Part shown: positions 1-8,125 of the stretch, piece after piece
Numbering within the stretch: position 1 is the stretch's first letter
Layout: the number at the start of each line of letters is the position of its first letter
Origin: Amnibacterium endophyticum
Lineage (GTDB): Bacteria; Actinomycetota; Actinomycetes; Actinomycetales; Microbacteriaceae
Length of the DNA stretch: 64,000 nt
NCBI RefSeq assembly: GCF_042680685.1
Contig: NZ_JBHUEA010000002.1
Coordinates: 1 to 64,000 of the forward strand
Reading direction: 5' to 3'
Made by a program: the position numbers and the translations under genes
The notes under the pieces: model-generated
What the model was told of the DNA's origin: nothing
Databases searched by the model: none
The model's input: only the letters and a program-made list of their open reading frames with translations

Positions 1-184
1 CCGCCGACGCGAGGACGAAGCCCGCCGGTGCCAGCCCCCCCACCCCCGCGCCCGCCAGGCGCTCCTCGATCGCGGCGCCGGCTCGGCGGCGCTCACGCGG
101 CCGGCGCGCCGACCCCGGCCACAGCCGCGGCGCGAGGATCAGCAGCACCCCGGCGCCGCCGAGCGCCCCGAGCGCGGCGATCAC
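1..184 (-). CDS. tadB: TadB-like pilus assembly membrane protein, N-terminal part only
   Basis: The reverse strand opens with GTG at 184 and reads without a stop to the window edge, giving 61 residues. There is a hydrophobic N-terminal segment (about residues 2-18, rich in Ala, Leu and Gly), then an Arg-rich stretch, then a second hydrophobic segment beginning PAGFVLASA. That is the usual start of the inner-membrane platform protein TadB, a T2SF-domain protein that works with the TadA ATPase in Flp pilus assembly. Its GTG overlaps the TGA of tadA (GTGA), so the two are probably translationally coupled. The T2SF domain itself lies outside the window, so the call rests on the neighbour and the N-terminus. 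Confidence 0.6.
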   Translation of the reverse strand, partial: MIAALGALGGAGVLLILAPRLWPGSARRPRERRRAGAAIEERLAGAGVGGLAPAGFVLASA

Positions 185-1458
185 GCGGCGGGCCGCAGCA
201 GCGCGACCGGGTCGAGGCCCACGGCCTGCAGCTTCTCCGGCCGCGGCGGCAGGCCGCCGGACGGCCTGAGCACGCCGTCGACCAGGTGGAAGAGCCGGCT
301 CGCCTCGACGACGCCGCCGTCGGCGACGGAGGCGCTCAGCGCTCCGGTCGGTGCGAGGACCTCCACGACCCGCCGGCGCCCCGAGCGCTGCAGCTCGCAG
401 TGCACGACGAGCTCGACGGTCGACGCCACCGTCGGCAGGACGAACCCGGCGTCGATGTTGCGGCCCGCGAGCAGCGGCAGCGTCGCGAGCTTCACCAGGG
501 CGTCGCGCGCGGAGTTCGCATGGATCGAGCACGCCCCCGGGATGCCGCTGTTCAGCGCGATGAGGAGGTCGAGGGCCTCCGCCTCGCGCACCTCGCCGAC
601 CACGAGCCGGTCCGGCCGCATCCGCAGCGCCTCCTTGATGAGGCGTCGCAGGGTGATCTCGCCGGTGCCCTCGAGGCTCGGCTGCCGGCACTGCAGCGCG
701 ACGGCGTCGCGGCCGGGCGGCTTCAGCTCGAACGTCTCCTCCACGGTGATCACCCGGTCGGTCGGCCTCCCCGCCGCGAGCAGCGCGTTCAGGAGGGTCG
801 TCTTGCCCGCCTGGGTCGCCCCGGACACGAGCACGTTCATCCCGGCGAGCATCGCCGCCCGCAGGAAGTCCGCCGCCTGCCGCGGCAGGGAGCCGTGACC
901 CACGAGGGCATCCAAGGTGAGCGCGCGGTCGGAGAACTTGCGGATGTTCACGGCCCAGTGCCGCCGCGTCACGTCCGGGATCACGACGTGCAGGCGCGAG
1001 CCGTCCGGCAGGGAGGCGTCGACGAACGGGCTCGACAGGTCGATGCGGCGCCCGCTCGGGGCGAGCATCCGCTCCACCAGGTCGCGCACCTCCTGCTCGG
1101 TCAGCACGACCGGCGTCAGCTCGGCGACCCCGCCGCGCGCCGCGAAGACGCGCGTGGGGCCGTTGATCCAGACCTCCTCGACCGCCGGGTCGTCGAGCAG
1201 CGGCTGCAGCGGGCCGAGGCCCGTCAGCTCGGCGACCACCCGCCGCCGCGCCGCCGACTCGTCCGCGATCAGCGGCACGTCGGCCCCGAACGCCCGCTCG
1301 GCGTACCGCTGCAGCTCCTGCTGCACCGCGTCCTCCGGCGACGGGCCGAGGTCGCCGCGCCGCGCCCGCGACCGGACGGACTCGGCGATCAGCTGCACGG
1401 GGTCGCTCACGGGCAGCAGTGTGACGAGGCCGGACCGCGCCCGTCGGCGGTTGTCCAC
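181..1458 (-). CDS. tadA: TadA-type secretion ATPase (CpaF family)
   Basis: This 425-residue protein has the full layout of a type II/IV secretion ATPase that powers Flp/Tad pilus assembly at the cytoplasmic face. An N-terminal domain contains GLGPLQPLLDDPAVEEVWIN (about residues 81-100). The Walker A motif GATQAGKT is at 213-220, a Walker B-like RLVVGEVREAEALDLL follows near 284-299, and the His-box SIHANSARDAL is near 311-321. The CpaF/TadA signature SSPFVDASLPDGSRLH is also present. Start is a GTG at 1458; in-frame GTGs a few codons later are possible. The downstream gene tadB overlaps by four bases. No pilin or TadC is in the window. Confidence 0.9.
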   Translation of the reverse strand: MDNRRRARSGLVTLLPVSDPVQLIAESVRSRARRGDLGPSPEDAVQQELQRYAERAFGADVPLIADESAARRRVVAELTGLGPLQPLLDDPAVEEVWINGPTRVFAARGGVAELTPVVLTEQEVRDLVERMLAPSGRRIDLSSPFVDASLPDGSRLHVVIPDVTRRHWAVNIRKFSDRALTLDALVGHGSLPRQAADFLRAAMLAGMNVLVSGATQAGKTTLLNALLAAGRPTDRVITVEETFELKPPGRDAVALQCRQPSLEGTGEITLRRLIKEALRMRPDRLVVGEVREAEALDLLIALNSGIPGACSIHANSARDALVKLATLPLLAGRNIDAGFVLPTVASTVELVVHCELQRSGRRRVVEVLAPTGALSASVADGGVVEASRLFHLVDGVLRPSGGLPPRPEKLQAVGLDPVALLRPAA

Positions 1459-1493
1459 AGCCCCCGCCTCCCGGCGTGCTCCCCCGCGCTGGG

Positions 1494-1499
1494 TACACT
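1494..1499 (+). promoter_or_regulatory. candidate -10 element for tRNA-Leu
   Basis: TACACT matches the TANNNT form seen throughout this window and ends 15 nt before the mature tRNA 5' end, which would give a short 5' leader. No convincing -35 box was seen. Confidence 0.5.
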
Positions 1500-1514
1500 G
1501 ACCGGGCTCGCCGC

Positions 1515-1594
1515 GCGGGAGTGGTGGAACTGGCAGACACGCAGGATTTAGGTTCCTGTGCTTCGGCGTGAGGGTTCGAGTCCCTCCTTCCGCA
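1515..1594 (+). tRNA. tRNA-Leu (anticodon UAG)
   Basis: The acceptor arm GCGGGAG pairs with CTTCCGC (one G-U) and the discriminator A is at 1594. The anticodon stem CAGGA/TCCTG encloses loop TTTAGGT with anticodon TAG at 1549-1551. A variable arm precedes the T arm GAGGGTTCGAGTCCCTC. The D arm carries the class II GTGGTGGAACTGGCAGACAC pattern of leucine tRNAs. CCA is not encoded; CGA follows the discriminator. Confidence 0.95.
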
Positions 1595-1634
1595 CGACCG
1601 CAGCGCCCGCGAGTCGACGGAGAGGACCGGACCC

Positions 1635-2333
1635 ATGCAGCCCATGCCGACCGCGCAGTCGCTGTTCCCGTTCCTCGACCCCGCGAACCTCATCAACGCC
1701 TTCGGGCCGTTCGGCCTCATCGGCGTCTGCCTGATCATCTTCGCGGAGACCGGTCTGCTCATCGGCTTCGTGTTCCCCGGGGACACGCTGCTGATCATCA
1801 CCGGCCTGCTGACCCACCCGGACTCCGACCACTACATGCAGGTCCCGGTCTGGATCGCCGCGCCCGCGATCGCGGTGGCGGCCTTCCTCGGCGGCGAGCT
1901 CGGCTACTACGTCGGCAAGAAGACGGGGCCGCGCGTCTTCGAGCGGCGGGAGTCCGGCCTGTTCAGCAAGAAGCAGGTCGAGCAGACCTTCCGCTTCTTC
2001 GACCGGTACGGGCCGATCGCGGTGATCCTCGCCCGCTTCGTCCCCGTCGTGCGGACCATCGCCCCGATCGCGGCGGGCGTCGGGCGGATGGACTACCGCC
2101 GGTACAGCCTCTACAACGCGATCGGCGCGGTCGCGTGGGGCTTCGGCGTGACGTTCATCGGCTTCCTGCTCGGCTACAACCCCGTCATCGCCGACTGGGT
2201 CTCCAACTACATCGACGTCATCCTGCTCGGCGCGGTGGTGCTGTCGCTCGGCCCGACGCTGTACCACGTCTGGAAGAACCACCGTCAGGCGAAGCGCAAC
2301 GCCGCGTCCGCGACGCAGGACCCGGCGGTCTGA
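1635..2333 (+). CDS. DedA family membrane protein
   Basis: This 232-residue multi-pass inner-membrane protein belongs to the DedA/SNARE-associated (VTT) family. Members include transporters or scramblases that recycle undecaprenyl phosphate and other phospholipids. Family landmarks are visible: the FAETGLLIGFVFPGD segment with acidic residues E38 and D50 in the first re-entrant helix, and RFVPVVRTIAPIAAG at about 134-148 with the conserved arginines. Four to five hydrophobic stretches follow the usual spacing and the C-terminus is short and polar. The ATG at 1635 has a GGAGAGGAC ribosome site just upstream. It lies 40 nt after tRNA-Leu, so co-transcription from the tRNA promoter is possible. 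The lipid handled here cannot be told from sequence. Confidence 0.9.
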   Translation: MQPMPTAQSLFPFLDPANLINAFGPFGLIGVCLIIFAETGLLIGFVFPGDTLLIITGLLTHPDSDHYMQVPVWIAAPAIAVAAFLGGELGYYVGKKTGPRVFERRESGLFSKKQVEQTFRFFDRYGPIAVILARFVPVVRTIAPIAAGVGRMDYRRYSLYNAIGAVAWGFGVTFIGFLLGYNPVIADWVSNYIDVILLGAVVLSLGPTLYHVWKNHRQAKRNAASATQDPAV

Positions 2334-2361
2334 CCCCGGCCGCCGCAGCCCTCCCTGCGTG

Positions 2362-2964
2362 TCAGCCCACGGGCAGCCCGCGCTCGCGCATCGCCTCGAC
2401 GAGGGCGCGGAACGCCTGACCGCGGTGGCTCACCGCGTTCTTCTCGTGCGCGCTCAGCTCGGCGGCCGACCGCTCGTCCCCCGCCGGGACGAACAGCGGG
2501 TCGTAGCCGAAGCCGCCCTCACCGCGCTCGCCCTCGAGGACGCGCCCCGGCCACTCGCGCTGCACCGTCAGCTCGGCGTCGCCGTCCACGAGGACCGCGG
2601 CGCAGACGAACGCCGCCGCCCGGTCGCTCCTCCCGGCGAGGCGCTCGAGCAGCAGCGCCCGGTTGTCCTCGTCCCGCCCGGTGCCGGCGTAGCGCGCCGA
2701 CCGGATGCCCGGCTCGCCGCCGAGCGCCGCGACCGCGATGCCCGAGTCGTCCGCGATGGCCGGCAGGCCCGTGTGCCGGGCGGCGGCGCGGGCTTTGATC
2801 AGCGCGTTCGCGACGAAGTCGTCCCCGTCCTCGACCGGCGACGGGCCGTCGTACCGCAGCAGCTCCACGCCCGGCAGCAGGGGCCCCAGGATCGCGGTCA
2901 GCTCGACGACCTTGTGCGCGTTGCCGGTGCCGAGCACGATGCGGCGCGGCGGCTGCGCGGTCAC
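2362..2964 (-). CDS. rdgB: RdgB/HAM1 family non-canonical purine NTP pyrophosphatase
   Basis: The protein (200 residues) removes dITP, ITP and XTP from the nucleotide pool by hydrolysis to the monophosphate. Motifs: TGNAHK at 13-18 (substrate loop), ADDSGI at 71-76 with the catalytic Asp, PGIRSARYAG at 85-94, GGFGYDPLF at about 150-158 and SHRG at 179-182. The GTG start at 2964 overlaps the TGA of rph (GTGA). A longer upstream reading frame is only antisense-type extension through rph. It is the last gene of the murI-rph-rdgB unit, a common bacterial pairing of RNA maturation and nucleotide-pool cleaning. Confidence 0.95.
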   Translation of the reverse strand: MTAQPPRRIVLGTGNAHKVVELTAILGPLLPGVELLRYDGPSPVEDGDDFVANALIKARAAARHTGLPAIADDSGIAVAALGGEPGIRSARYAGTGRDEDNRALLLERLAGRSDRAAAFVCAAVLVDGDAELTVQREWPGRVLEGERGEGGFGYDPLFVPAGDERSAAELSAHEKNAVSHRGQAFRALVEAMRERGLPVG

Positions 2965-3695
2965 CGCTCCCCCGCGAGCGCGGCGCGCTGCAGCTCGGTC
3001 AGCCGCGCGGTCCCGGCGAGCGCGAGGTCGAGCAGGCCGTCGAGCTCGCGGCGGTCGAACGTCGCGCCCTCGGCGGTGCCCTGCACCTCGACGAAGAGCC
3101 CGCGGCCGGTCGCGACCACGTTCATGTCGGTCTCGGCGCGCACGTCCTCCGTGTACGCCAGGTCGAGCATGGGCGCGCCGTCGATGATCCCGACCGAGAC
3201 GGCCGCGACCGAGTCGACGAGCGGCTGGCTGCGCTGCCCGACGAAGCGCTTCTCGCGCGCCCACTCGATCGCGTCGGCGAGCGCGACGTAGGCGCCCGTG
3301 ATCGCCGCGGTGCGCGTGCCGCCGTCGGCCTGGAGGACGTCGCAGTCGAGCACGACGGTGTTCTCGCCGAGCGCCTTCGTGTCGACGACCGCGCGCAGCG
3401 ACCGGCCGATCAGGCGGGAGATCTCGTGCGTGCGGCCGCCGATGCGCCCCTTCACGCTCTCGCGGTCGGAGCGATCGTTCGTCGCGCGCGGCAGCATCGC
3501 GTACTCCGCCGTCACCCAGCCGCGGCCCTTGCCCTGCAGCCAGCGCGGCACGCCGTTCGTGAACGAGGCGGTGCAGAGCACCCGGGTGTCCCCGAAGGAG
3601 ATGAGCGCGCTGCCCTCCGCCTGGCTGCTCCAGCCCCGCTCGATGGTCACGGGACGCAGGTCCTCGGGGGTGCGGCCGTCTCGGCGCTCGGTCAT
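2961..3695 (-). CDS. rph: ribonuclease PH
   Basis: This 244-residue phosphorolytic 3'-5' exoribonuclease trims tRNA 3' ends and normally forms a hexamer. Its length matches the family. Visible motifs include the basic RTHEISRLIGRSLRAVVD helix used in tRNA binding and oligomerisation, DCDVLQADGGTRTAAITGA containing the phosphate-binding GGTRTA, and the N-terminal RPEDLRPVTIERGW segment. ATG at 3695 overlaps the stop of murI (ATGA), and its own TGA overlaps the rdgB start, so the three genes form a tightly coupled operon read right to left. Confidence 0.95.
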   Translation of the reverse strand: MTERRDGRTPEDLRPVTIERGWSSQAEGSALISFGDTRVLCTASFTNGVPRWLQGKGRGWVTAEYAMLPRATNDRSDRESVKGRIGGRTHEISRLIGRSLRAVVDTKALGENTVVLDCDVLQADGGTRTAAITGAYVALADAIEWAREKRFVGQRSQPLVDSVAAVSVGIIDGAPMLDLAYTEDVRAETDMNVVATGRGLFVEVQGTAEGATFDRRELDGLLDLALAGTARLTELQRAALAGER

Positions 3696-4540
3696 GGTGC
3701 TCCTCGCAGGTCGTCTGGCAGGGTGATCGCGCCGGTGTGCACCAGCTCGACGGAGGGGACCTCGGGGCCGAGGAAGCGGCGGGCGAGGCGGAGGAACTCC
3801 TCCTCGCTGTCGCCCGTCGCCTCGAACCGGTGCCGGGGCGGCTCGGCGGCCGTGCGGAGCAGGTCGTGCTGGACGAGCGCGCGGTAGACGTCGGACGCGG
3901 TCTCCTCGGCGGACGACACGAGCGCGACCTCAGGCCCCATCTCGAGGCGGATCGCGGCGGACAGCAGCGGGTAGTGGGTGCAGCCGAGCAGCACCGTGTC
4001 GACGTCCGCCGCCTTCAGCGGCGCGAGGTACTCGCGGGCGGCGGCGAACAGCTCGGGGCCGCTCGTGACGCCGGCCTCGACGAACTCCACGAAGCGCGGG
4101 CAGGCCGCCTGCACGACCGTCACGTCGGGGTCCGCGACGAAGGCGTCGACGTAGGCGTTCGAGCGCACCGTGCCCTCGGTGCCGATGACACCGATCCGCT
4201 TGGTGCGGGTGCGCCGCGCGGCCGCGCGCACCGCGGGCAGCACCACCTCGAGCACCGGGATGCCGGCGCCGTGCGTGAAGCGCTCGCGGGCGTCGCGGAA
4301 CATCGCCGCCGACGCGGTGTTGCAGGCGATCACGAGCAGCTTCACGCCCTGGGCGACGAGGTCGTCCAGCACCTCGAGGGCGTAGGCCCGCACCTCGGCG
4401 AGCGGCTTCGGGCCGTACGGCGAGTGCGCCGTGTCGCCGACGTAGCGGATCGCCTCGTTCGGCAGCTGGTCGAGGATGGCCCGCGCGACGGTGAGCCCGC
4501 CGACGCCCGAGTCGAAGACCCCGATCGGCGCGTCGTTCAC
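3692..4540 (-). CDS. murI: glutamate racemase
   Basis: This 282-residue cytoplasmic racemase makes D-glutamate for peptidoglycan. The two catalytic cysteines are in IACNTASA (Cys73) and LLGCTHYPLL (Cys187), and the N-terminal FDSGVGGLT (residues 9-17) carries the conserved Asp and Ser. The GTG at 4540 was chosen because the family motif starts eight residues later. A TAGGCT hexamer also ends eight bases upstream with no Shine-Dalgarno sequence, consistent with a leaderless start. The frame remains open much further upstream, but that part has no similarity to the family. It is the first gene of the murI-rph-rdgB unit. Confidence 0.95.
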   Translation of the reverse strand: MNDAPIGVFDSGVGGLTVARAILDQLPNEAIRYVGDTAHSPYGPKPLAEVRAYALEVLDDLVAQGVKLLVIACNTASAAMFRDARERFTHGAGIPVLEVVLPAVRAAARRTRTKRIGVIGTEGTVRSNAYVDAFVADPDVTVVQAACPRFVEFVEAGVTSGPELFAAAREYLAPLKAADVDTVLLGCTHYPLLSAAIRLEMGPEVALVSSAEETASDVYRALVQHDLLRTAAEPPRHRFEATGDSEEEFLRLARRFLGPEVPSVELVHTGAITLPDDLRGAP

Positions 4541-4548
4541 GGGCCGGA

Positions 4549-4554
4549 AGCCTA
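4549..4554 (-). promoter_or_regulatory. -10 element (TAGGCT) of murI, leaderless type
   Basis: On the reverse strand TAGGCT ends 8 nt before the GTG of murI. With a transcription start about seven bases downstream, the mRNA would begin at or next to the start codon. Confidence 0.6.
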
Positions 4555-4599
4555 GCCGCGTCGCGCGGGACGTCCCTGGCCGGCGCCGAGCGACCGCGG

Positions 4600-4752
4600 T
4601 CAGTCGGCGTCGCGGCGGCGGACGCTGAGGACGAGGGCGACCGCGAAGGCGGCGACGACGACGGCGACGACCCCGGCGGGCAGGTAGTCGAGCGAGGGGA
4701 ACGCGGACTCGATGAGGGACGCGTGCAGCAGGAAGTCCTGGGTGGGGACCAT
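4600..4752 (-). CDS. 50-residue single-pass membrane protein
   Basis: A small reading frame between murI and the divergent pncB gene. It has ATG at 4752 and a GGAAGG ribosome site about ten bases upstream. The peptide begins MVPTQDFLLHASLIESAF. A continuous hydrophobic helix follows (about residues 25-43, mostly Val, Ala and Leu), and the end is basic (VRRRDAD). That is the layout of an inner-membrane microprotein with its C-terminus in the cytoplasm by the positive-inside rule. I do not recognise a family. Support comes from the ribosome site, the clean transmembrane segment and the lack of another gene here. Confidence 0.55.
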   Translation of the reverse strand: MVPTQDFLLHASLIESAFPSLDYLPAGVVAVVVAAFAVALVLSVRRRDAD

Positions 4753-4894
4753 GGAAGGGGCCTTCCGGGGGGAGGGTGTCGGAGGCGGCGTGCCGGGTGA
4801 GCGCGTCGCGGCGCGGCTGGGTGACCGGCGCGCGGGCCACGTTAGGGGGCGCCTCCGCTCGGCACCCGCCCCACTTCGCGTGGCAGGCGTTCCC

Positions 4895-4900
4895 TAGGCT
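4895..4900 (+). promoter_or_regulatory. -10 element (TAGGCT) of pncB, leaderless type
   Basis: TAGGCT ends 7 nt before the GTG at 4908 and no Shine-Dalgarno sequence lies between, so the transcript probably starts at or beside the start codon. Confidence 0.6.
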
Positions 4901-4907
4901 CGCGCGG

Positions 4908-6203
4908 GTGACGAGCACCGCGCTGCTGACGGACCGGTACGAGCTGACGATGGTCGACGCGGCCCTGGCGGACGGCACGGCGCATCGCCGCAGCGTCTTC
5001 GAGGTCTTCGCGCGGCGGCTGCCGGGCGGCCGGCGCTACGGCGTCGTCGCCGGTACGGGGCGCCTGCTCGACGCGATCGACCGCTTCCGGTTCGGCGACG
5101 CCGAGCTCGCGTGGCTCGAGGCGGAGGGCGTGGTGCGTCGGCCCACCCTCGACTGGCTGGCGGACTACCGGTTCGCCGGCGACGTGACCGGGTACCGCGA
5201 GGGCGAGCTGTACTTCCCCTCCTCCCCCGTGCTCACCGTCGAGGGCGGGTTCGCCGAGGCGGTCCTGCTGGAGACCCTGATCCTCAGCGTGCTGAACGCC
5301 GACAGCGCGGTCGCGACCGCCGCGGCGCGGATGGTGTCCGCGGCCGGCGACCGGCCGCTCGCGGAGATGGGCGGCCGGCGCACCCACGAGCGCGCGGCGG
5401 TGAGCGCGGCGCGCGCCGCGTGGATCGCGGGCTTCTCCGCGACCTCCAACCTCGAGGCCGGGCGGCGCTGGGGCGTGCCGACGATGGGCACCGCGGCGCA
5501 CTCCTTCACGCTGCTGCACGACACCGAGGAGGACGCCTTCCAGGCCCAGATCGACGCGATGGGAGCGGGCACCACCCTGCTCGTCGACACCTACGACGTG
5601 ACCGAGGCGGTCGAGACGGCCGTCCGGCTCGCCGGTGCGGAGCTCGGGGCGGTGCGGATCGACTCCGGCGACCTGCCGACGGTCGTCTCCGCGGTGCGGC
5701 AGCAGCTCGACCGGCTGGGCGCGACGTCGACCCGCATCACCGTGACCAACGACCTCGACGAGTACGCCATCGCGGGGCTTGCGGCGTCGCCCGTCGACTC
5801 CTACGGCGCCGGCACGCGGCTCGTCGGCGGCTCGGGGCACCCGACCGCGGGCTTCGTCTACAAGCTGGTCGAGCGCGCCGACGAGGACGGGTCGATGCGA
5901 CCGGTCGCGAAGCGCTCGGCGCAGAAGGCCGGCAGCGGCGGCCGCAAGTGGGCGTTCCGCCTGCTCGCGGACGGGATCGCGACGACCGAGCGCGTCGTGG
6001 TCTCGGACGCGGAGCCGACCCTCGCCGGCGCGCGGCAGGTGACGGTTCCGCTCATGACCGCGGGCCTCGCGGACCACGCGCACGTCGGCGTCGCAGGCGT
6101 CCGCGCGGCGCGCGAGCACCACGCCGCCGTCGTGCGGGAGCTGCCGCAGGAGGGCACGCGGCTGTCGCCGGGCGACCCGGCGATCCCGACCGACCTCGGC
6201 TGA
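4908..6203 (+). CDS. pncB: nicotinate phosphoribosyltransferase
   Basis: This 431-residue enzyme of the NAD salvage pathway joins nicotinate and PRPP, with ATP use, to give nicotinate mononucleotide. Family motifs are TDRYELTM at the N-terminus (residues 8-15), the GGRRTHERAAV loop, GTAAHSFTLLH containing the His that is phosphorylated in PncB enzymes, and RIDSGDL near the phosphoribosyl site. The GTG at 4908 is chosen over the upstream in-frame GTG at 4776. The family sequence begins here, and a TAGGCT hexamer lies 7 nt before it. The gene stands alone and is divergent from the small membrane gene and murI. Confidence 0.93.
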   Translation: MTSTALLTDRYELTMVDAALADGTAHRRSVFEVFARRLPGGRRYGVVAGTGRLLDAIDRFRFGDAELAWLEAEGVVRRPTLDWLADYRFAGDVTGYREGELYFPSSPVLTVEGGFAEAVLLETLILSVLNADSAVATAAARMVSAAGDRPLAEMGGRRTHERAAVSAARAAWIAGFSATSNLEAGRRWGVPTMGTAAHSFTLLHDTEEDAFQAQIDAMGAGTTLLVDTYDVTEAVETAVRLAGAELGAVRIDSGDLPTVVSAVRQQLDRLGATSTRITVTNDLDEYAIAGLAASPVDSYGAGTRLVGGSGHPTAGFVYKLVERADEDGSMRPVAKRSAQKAGSGGRKWAFRLLADGIATTERVVVSDAEPTLAGARQVTVPLMTAGLADHAHVGVAGVRAAREHHAAVVRELPQEGTRLSPGDPAIPTDLG

Positions 6204-6223
6204 GCCCGCAAGAGGGAGCCGGG

Positions 6224-6493
6224 TCAGTCCTGCATGCGGTCGTAGATGCGCTTGCAGTCGGGGCAGACCGGGAAGCGGTCGGGGTTGCGGCCCGGCACCC
6301 ACTTCTTGCCGCAGAGCGCGCGGACGGGCTTGCCGGTCACGGCGGACTCCACGATCTTGTCCTTCGGCACGTAGTGCGCGAAGCGGTCGTGGTCGCCGTC
6401 CTCGGTGATCTCGCCGTTCAGCAGCTCCTCGAGCTCGCGGTCGATCGTGGAGGTGCCGCCGCCCACGGGGTCGGTCACGGAGTCTCCTGCCAT
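6224..6493 (-). CDS. DUF3039 family small zinc-ribbon-like protein
   Basis: This 89-residue protein is common in Actinomycetota and its function is unknown. The N-terminal third is acidic and disordered-looking. The C-terminal part has a conserved HYVPKDKIVESAV segment (His40), then LCGKKWVPGRNP (Cys61) and FPVCPDCKRIYD (Cys77, Cys80). These Cys and His residues are arranged as a likely metal-binding ribbon. The ATG at 6493 is preferred over an upstream GTG because TACCCT ends six bases before it. It stands between pncB (convergent) and the ABC exporter permease, whose stop lies 24 bases upstream. Confidence 0.85.
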   Translation of the reverse strand: MAGDSVTDPVGGGTSTIDRELEELLNGEITEDGDHDRFAHYVPKDKIVESAVTGKPVRALCGKKWVPGRNPDRFPVCPDCKRIYDRMQD

Positions 6494-6499
6494 GGCATC

Positions 6500-6505
6500 A
6501 GGGTA
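6500..6505 (-). promoter_or_regulatory. -10 element (TACCCT) of the DUF3039 gene, leaderless type
   Basis: On the reverse strand TACCCT ends 6 nt before the ATG at 6493, with no ribosome site between. Confidence 0.55.
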
Positions 6506-6516
6506 GGCCGCGCCGG

Positions 6517-8091
6517 TCACGCGCGGAGCGCCGCGGCGAGGATCTCCGGCCCGCGGCGGTCGAAGACCCGGCCGCCGATCCGGGTGCCGACGACGAGCAC
6601 GAGCGCCCCGACGCCGAGGCCGACGACGAGCGACGCCCAGAGCCAGCCGTCCCCGCCGCCGCGCACGCCGACGAGCCCCAGCACGAGGGCGGGAGCGCTC
6701 AGCACCAGCTGCCCGAGGAACAGCGCGGACTGCACGAGCGCCGCCGCGCCGCCCGCCGAGTTCGGCTGCTGGAACGGGGAGGCGCCGGGCCGGGGCACCG
6801 GGTAGGGCGCGAGCGCCGAGGTCACGGCGCCGAGGCCCGCGCCCGAGAGGAACAGGCAGCCGCTCGTGCCGATCAGCGCCGCCGCGACGACGGGGTCGCC
6901 GGCGAGCACGCCGCAGACGATCGCGCCGATCACGATCAGCGGCGAGCCGACCGCGAGCACGGGTGCGAGGCGGCCGAGCCGGTCGGCGGTGCCGCGCACC
7001 CCTGCCGCCACGTGGAGCCAGACCGCGGTGTGGTCGTAGGCGATGTCGTTATGGGTCGTCCAGCCCGCGAACAGCGCCACGACGGGCACCGGCAGCAGCG
7101 CGAGGGTCGGGCCGGGCACGCCCGCGAAGCCGAGCACGAGCACGAGCGCCACCGGCGTGATCGGGACGATGAGCGCGCTGACCCGGTACCGCACGTCCCG
7201 GGCCCAGTAGGTGGTCGAGCGCGCCGCGACCGCACCGAGCGGCGTCCCCGGCAGGCGGCCGAACCAGCCGAGGCCGGTGACCGTCTGGGGCGGCGCCGTG
7301 CGCGCGGGCGACGAGACCGCCCGGCCGACCAGCGCGCGCCAGGCGACGGCGAGCAGCAGCACGACGACGAGGCCGATGACGAGCCGCAGGAGGCCCTCCG
7401 CGGTCGAGCCCGCGGCGACCGCGGCAGGGGCGGCCCAGGTCGCGCCGAGCGGCGTCCAGCCGAGCACGGCGGTCACGTGCTGGAGCGTCGCGGCCGCGTC
7501 GGGCCCGAGGTCCGCGTTCGACAGCAGCGCGAACGCCGGCCCGAGCAGCACGAGCGCGACGACGCCCGCGGCGGAGACCGCCTCACGGGTGCGCCTCGTG
7601 GACAGCAGCAGGCCCGCGAGCGCCGCCGCGCAGCGGCCGGCCAGCACGCAGAGCAGCACGGTGAGCGGGGCCGCGACGAGCGCGGTCAGCACCGCGCCCG
7701 GCGTCCGCGACCACGTCGCCACGGTCGCGAGCGCGATGACGGAGAGCGCGACCCCGGGCACCCCGACGACCGCGGCGACGGCCAGGCCGATCGCGAGCCG
7801 CGTGCGGTCGAGGCCGAACAGGGCGAAGCGGCGCGGGTCGAGGGTGTCGTCGACCCCGATCAGCAGGGGCACCAGCGCGAAGCCGAGCACGGCCAGCGAC
7901 CCGCCGCCGACCACGACGTCCGTGGCGAGCCGCAGCGGGGCGTACCGCAGGGCGACGAGCAGCGCGACGAGCAGCCCGGTGACGCCGATGCCGTAGACGA
8001 GCAGCAGGACGAGTCCGACCACCTGCCAGGGGCTGCGGCGAAGCTGCCCCGCCAGCAGGCGCAGCTTCAGCATCACGAGCCGGCGCGTCAT
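6517..8091 (-). CDS. ABC exporter permease, multi-pass membrane protein
   Basis: This 524-residue protein has about twelve hydrophobic helices separated by short loops and a basic N-terminus (MTRRLVMLKLRLLAGQLRRS). It lies 34 bases downstream of an ABC ATPase gene on the same strand, so it is the likely membrane partner of a two-gene exporter. No catalytic motif is expected in such subunits. Similar large permeases in actinobacteria are annotated only as transporters of unknown substrate, and nothing here points to a particular substrate. The ATG at 8091 starts right at the first amphipathic helix. Confidence 0.75.
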   Translation of the reverse strand: MTRRLVMLKLRLLAGQLRRSPWQVVGLVLLLVYGIGVTGLLVALLVALRYAPLRLATDVVVGGGSLAVLGFALVPLLIGVDDTLDPRRFALFGLDRTRLAIGLAVAAVVGVPGVALSVIALATVATWSRTPGAVLTALVAAPLTVLLCVLAGRCAAALAGLLLSTRRTREAVSAAGVVALVLLGPAFALLSNADLGPDAAATLQHVTAVLGWTPLGATWAAPAAVAAGSTAEGLLRLVIGLVVVLLLAVAWRALVGRAVSSPARTAPPQTVTGLGWFGRLPGTPLGAVAARSTTYWARDVRYRVSALIVPITPVALVLVLGFAGVPGPTLALLPVPVVALFAGWTTHNDIAYDHTAVWLHVAAGVRGTADRLGRLAPVLAVGSPLIVIGAIVCGVLAGDPVVAAALIGTSGCLFLSGAGLGAVTSALAPYPVPRPGASPFQQPNSAGGAAALVQSALFLGQLVLSAPALVLGLVGVRGGGDGWLWASLVVGLGVGALVLVVGTRIGGRVFDRRGPEILAAALRA

Positions 8092-8125
8092 CGGTCCCCT
8101 CCCGCGGCGCCCGGTCCGTGGACGC

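Noticed and set aside
28..1551. Plus-strand frame opposite tadA that also enters tRNA-Leu
   Set aside because: Overlaps a tRNA and is antisense to an ATPase with intact Walker motifs.
4541..4907. Possible riboswitch upstream of pncB
   Set aside because: The -10 hexamer is only 7 bases before the start, leaving no room for a leader RNA, and no conserved fold was seen.
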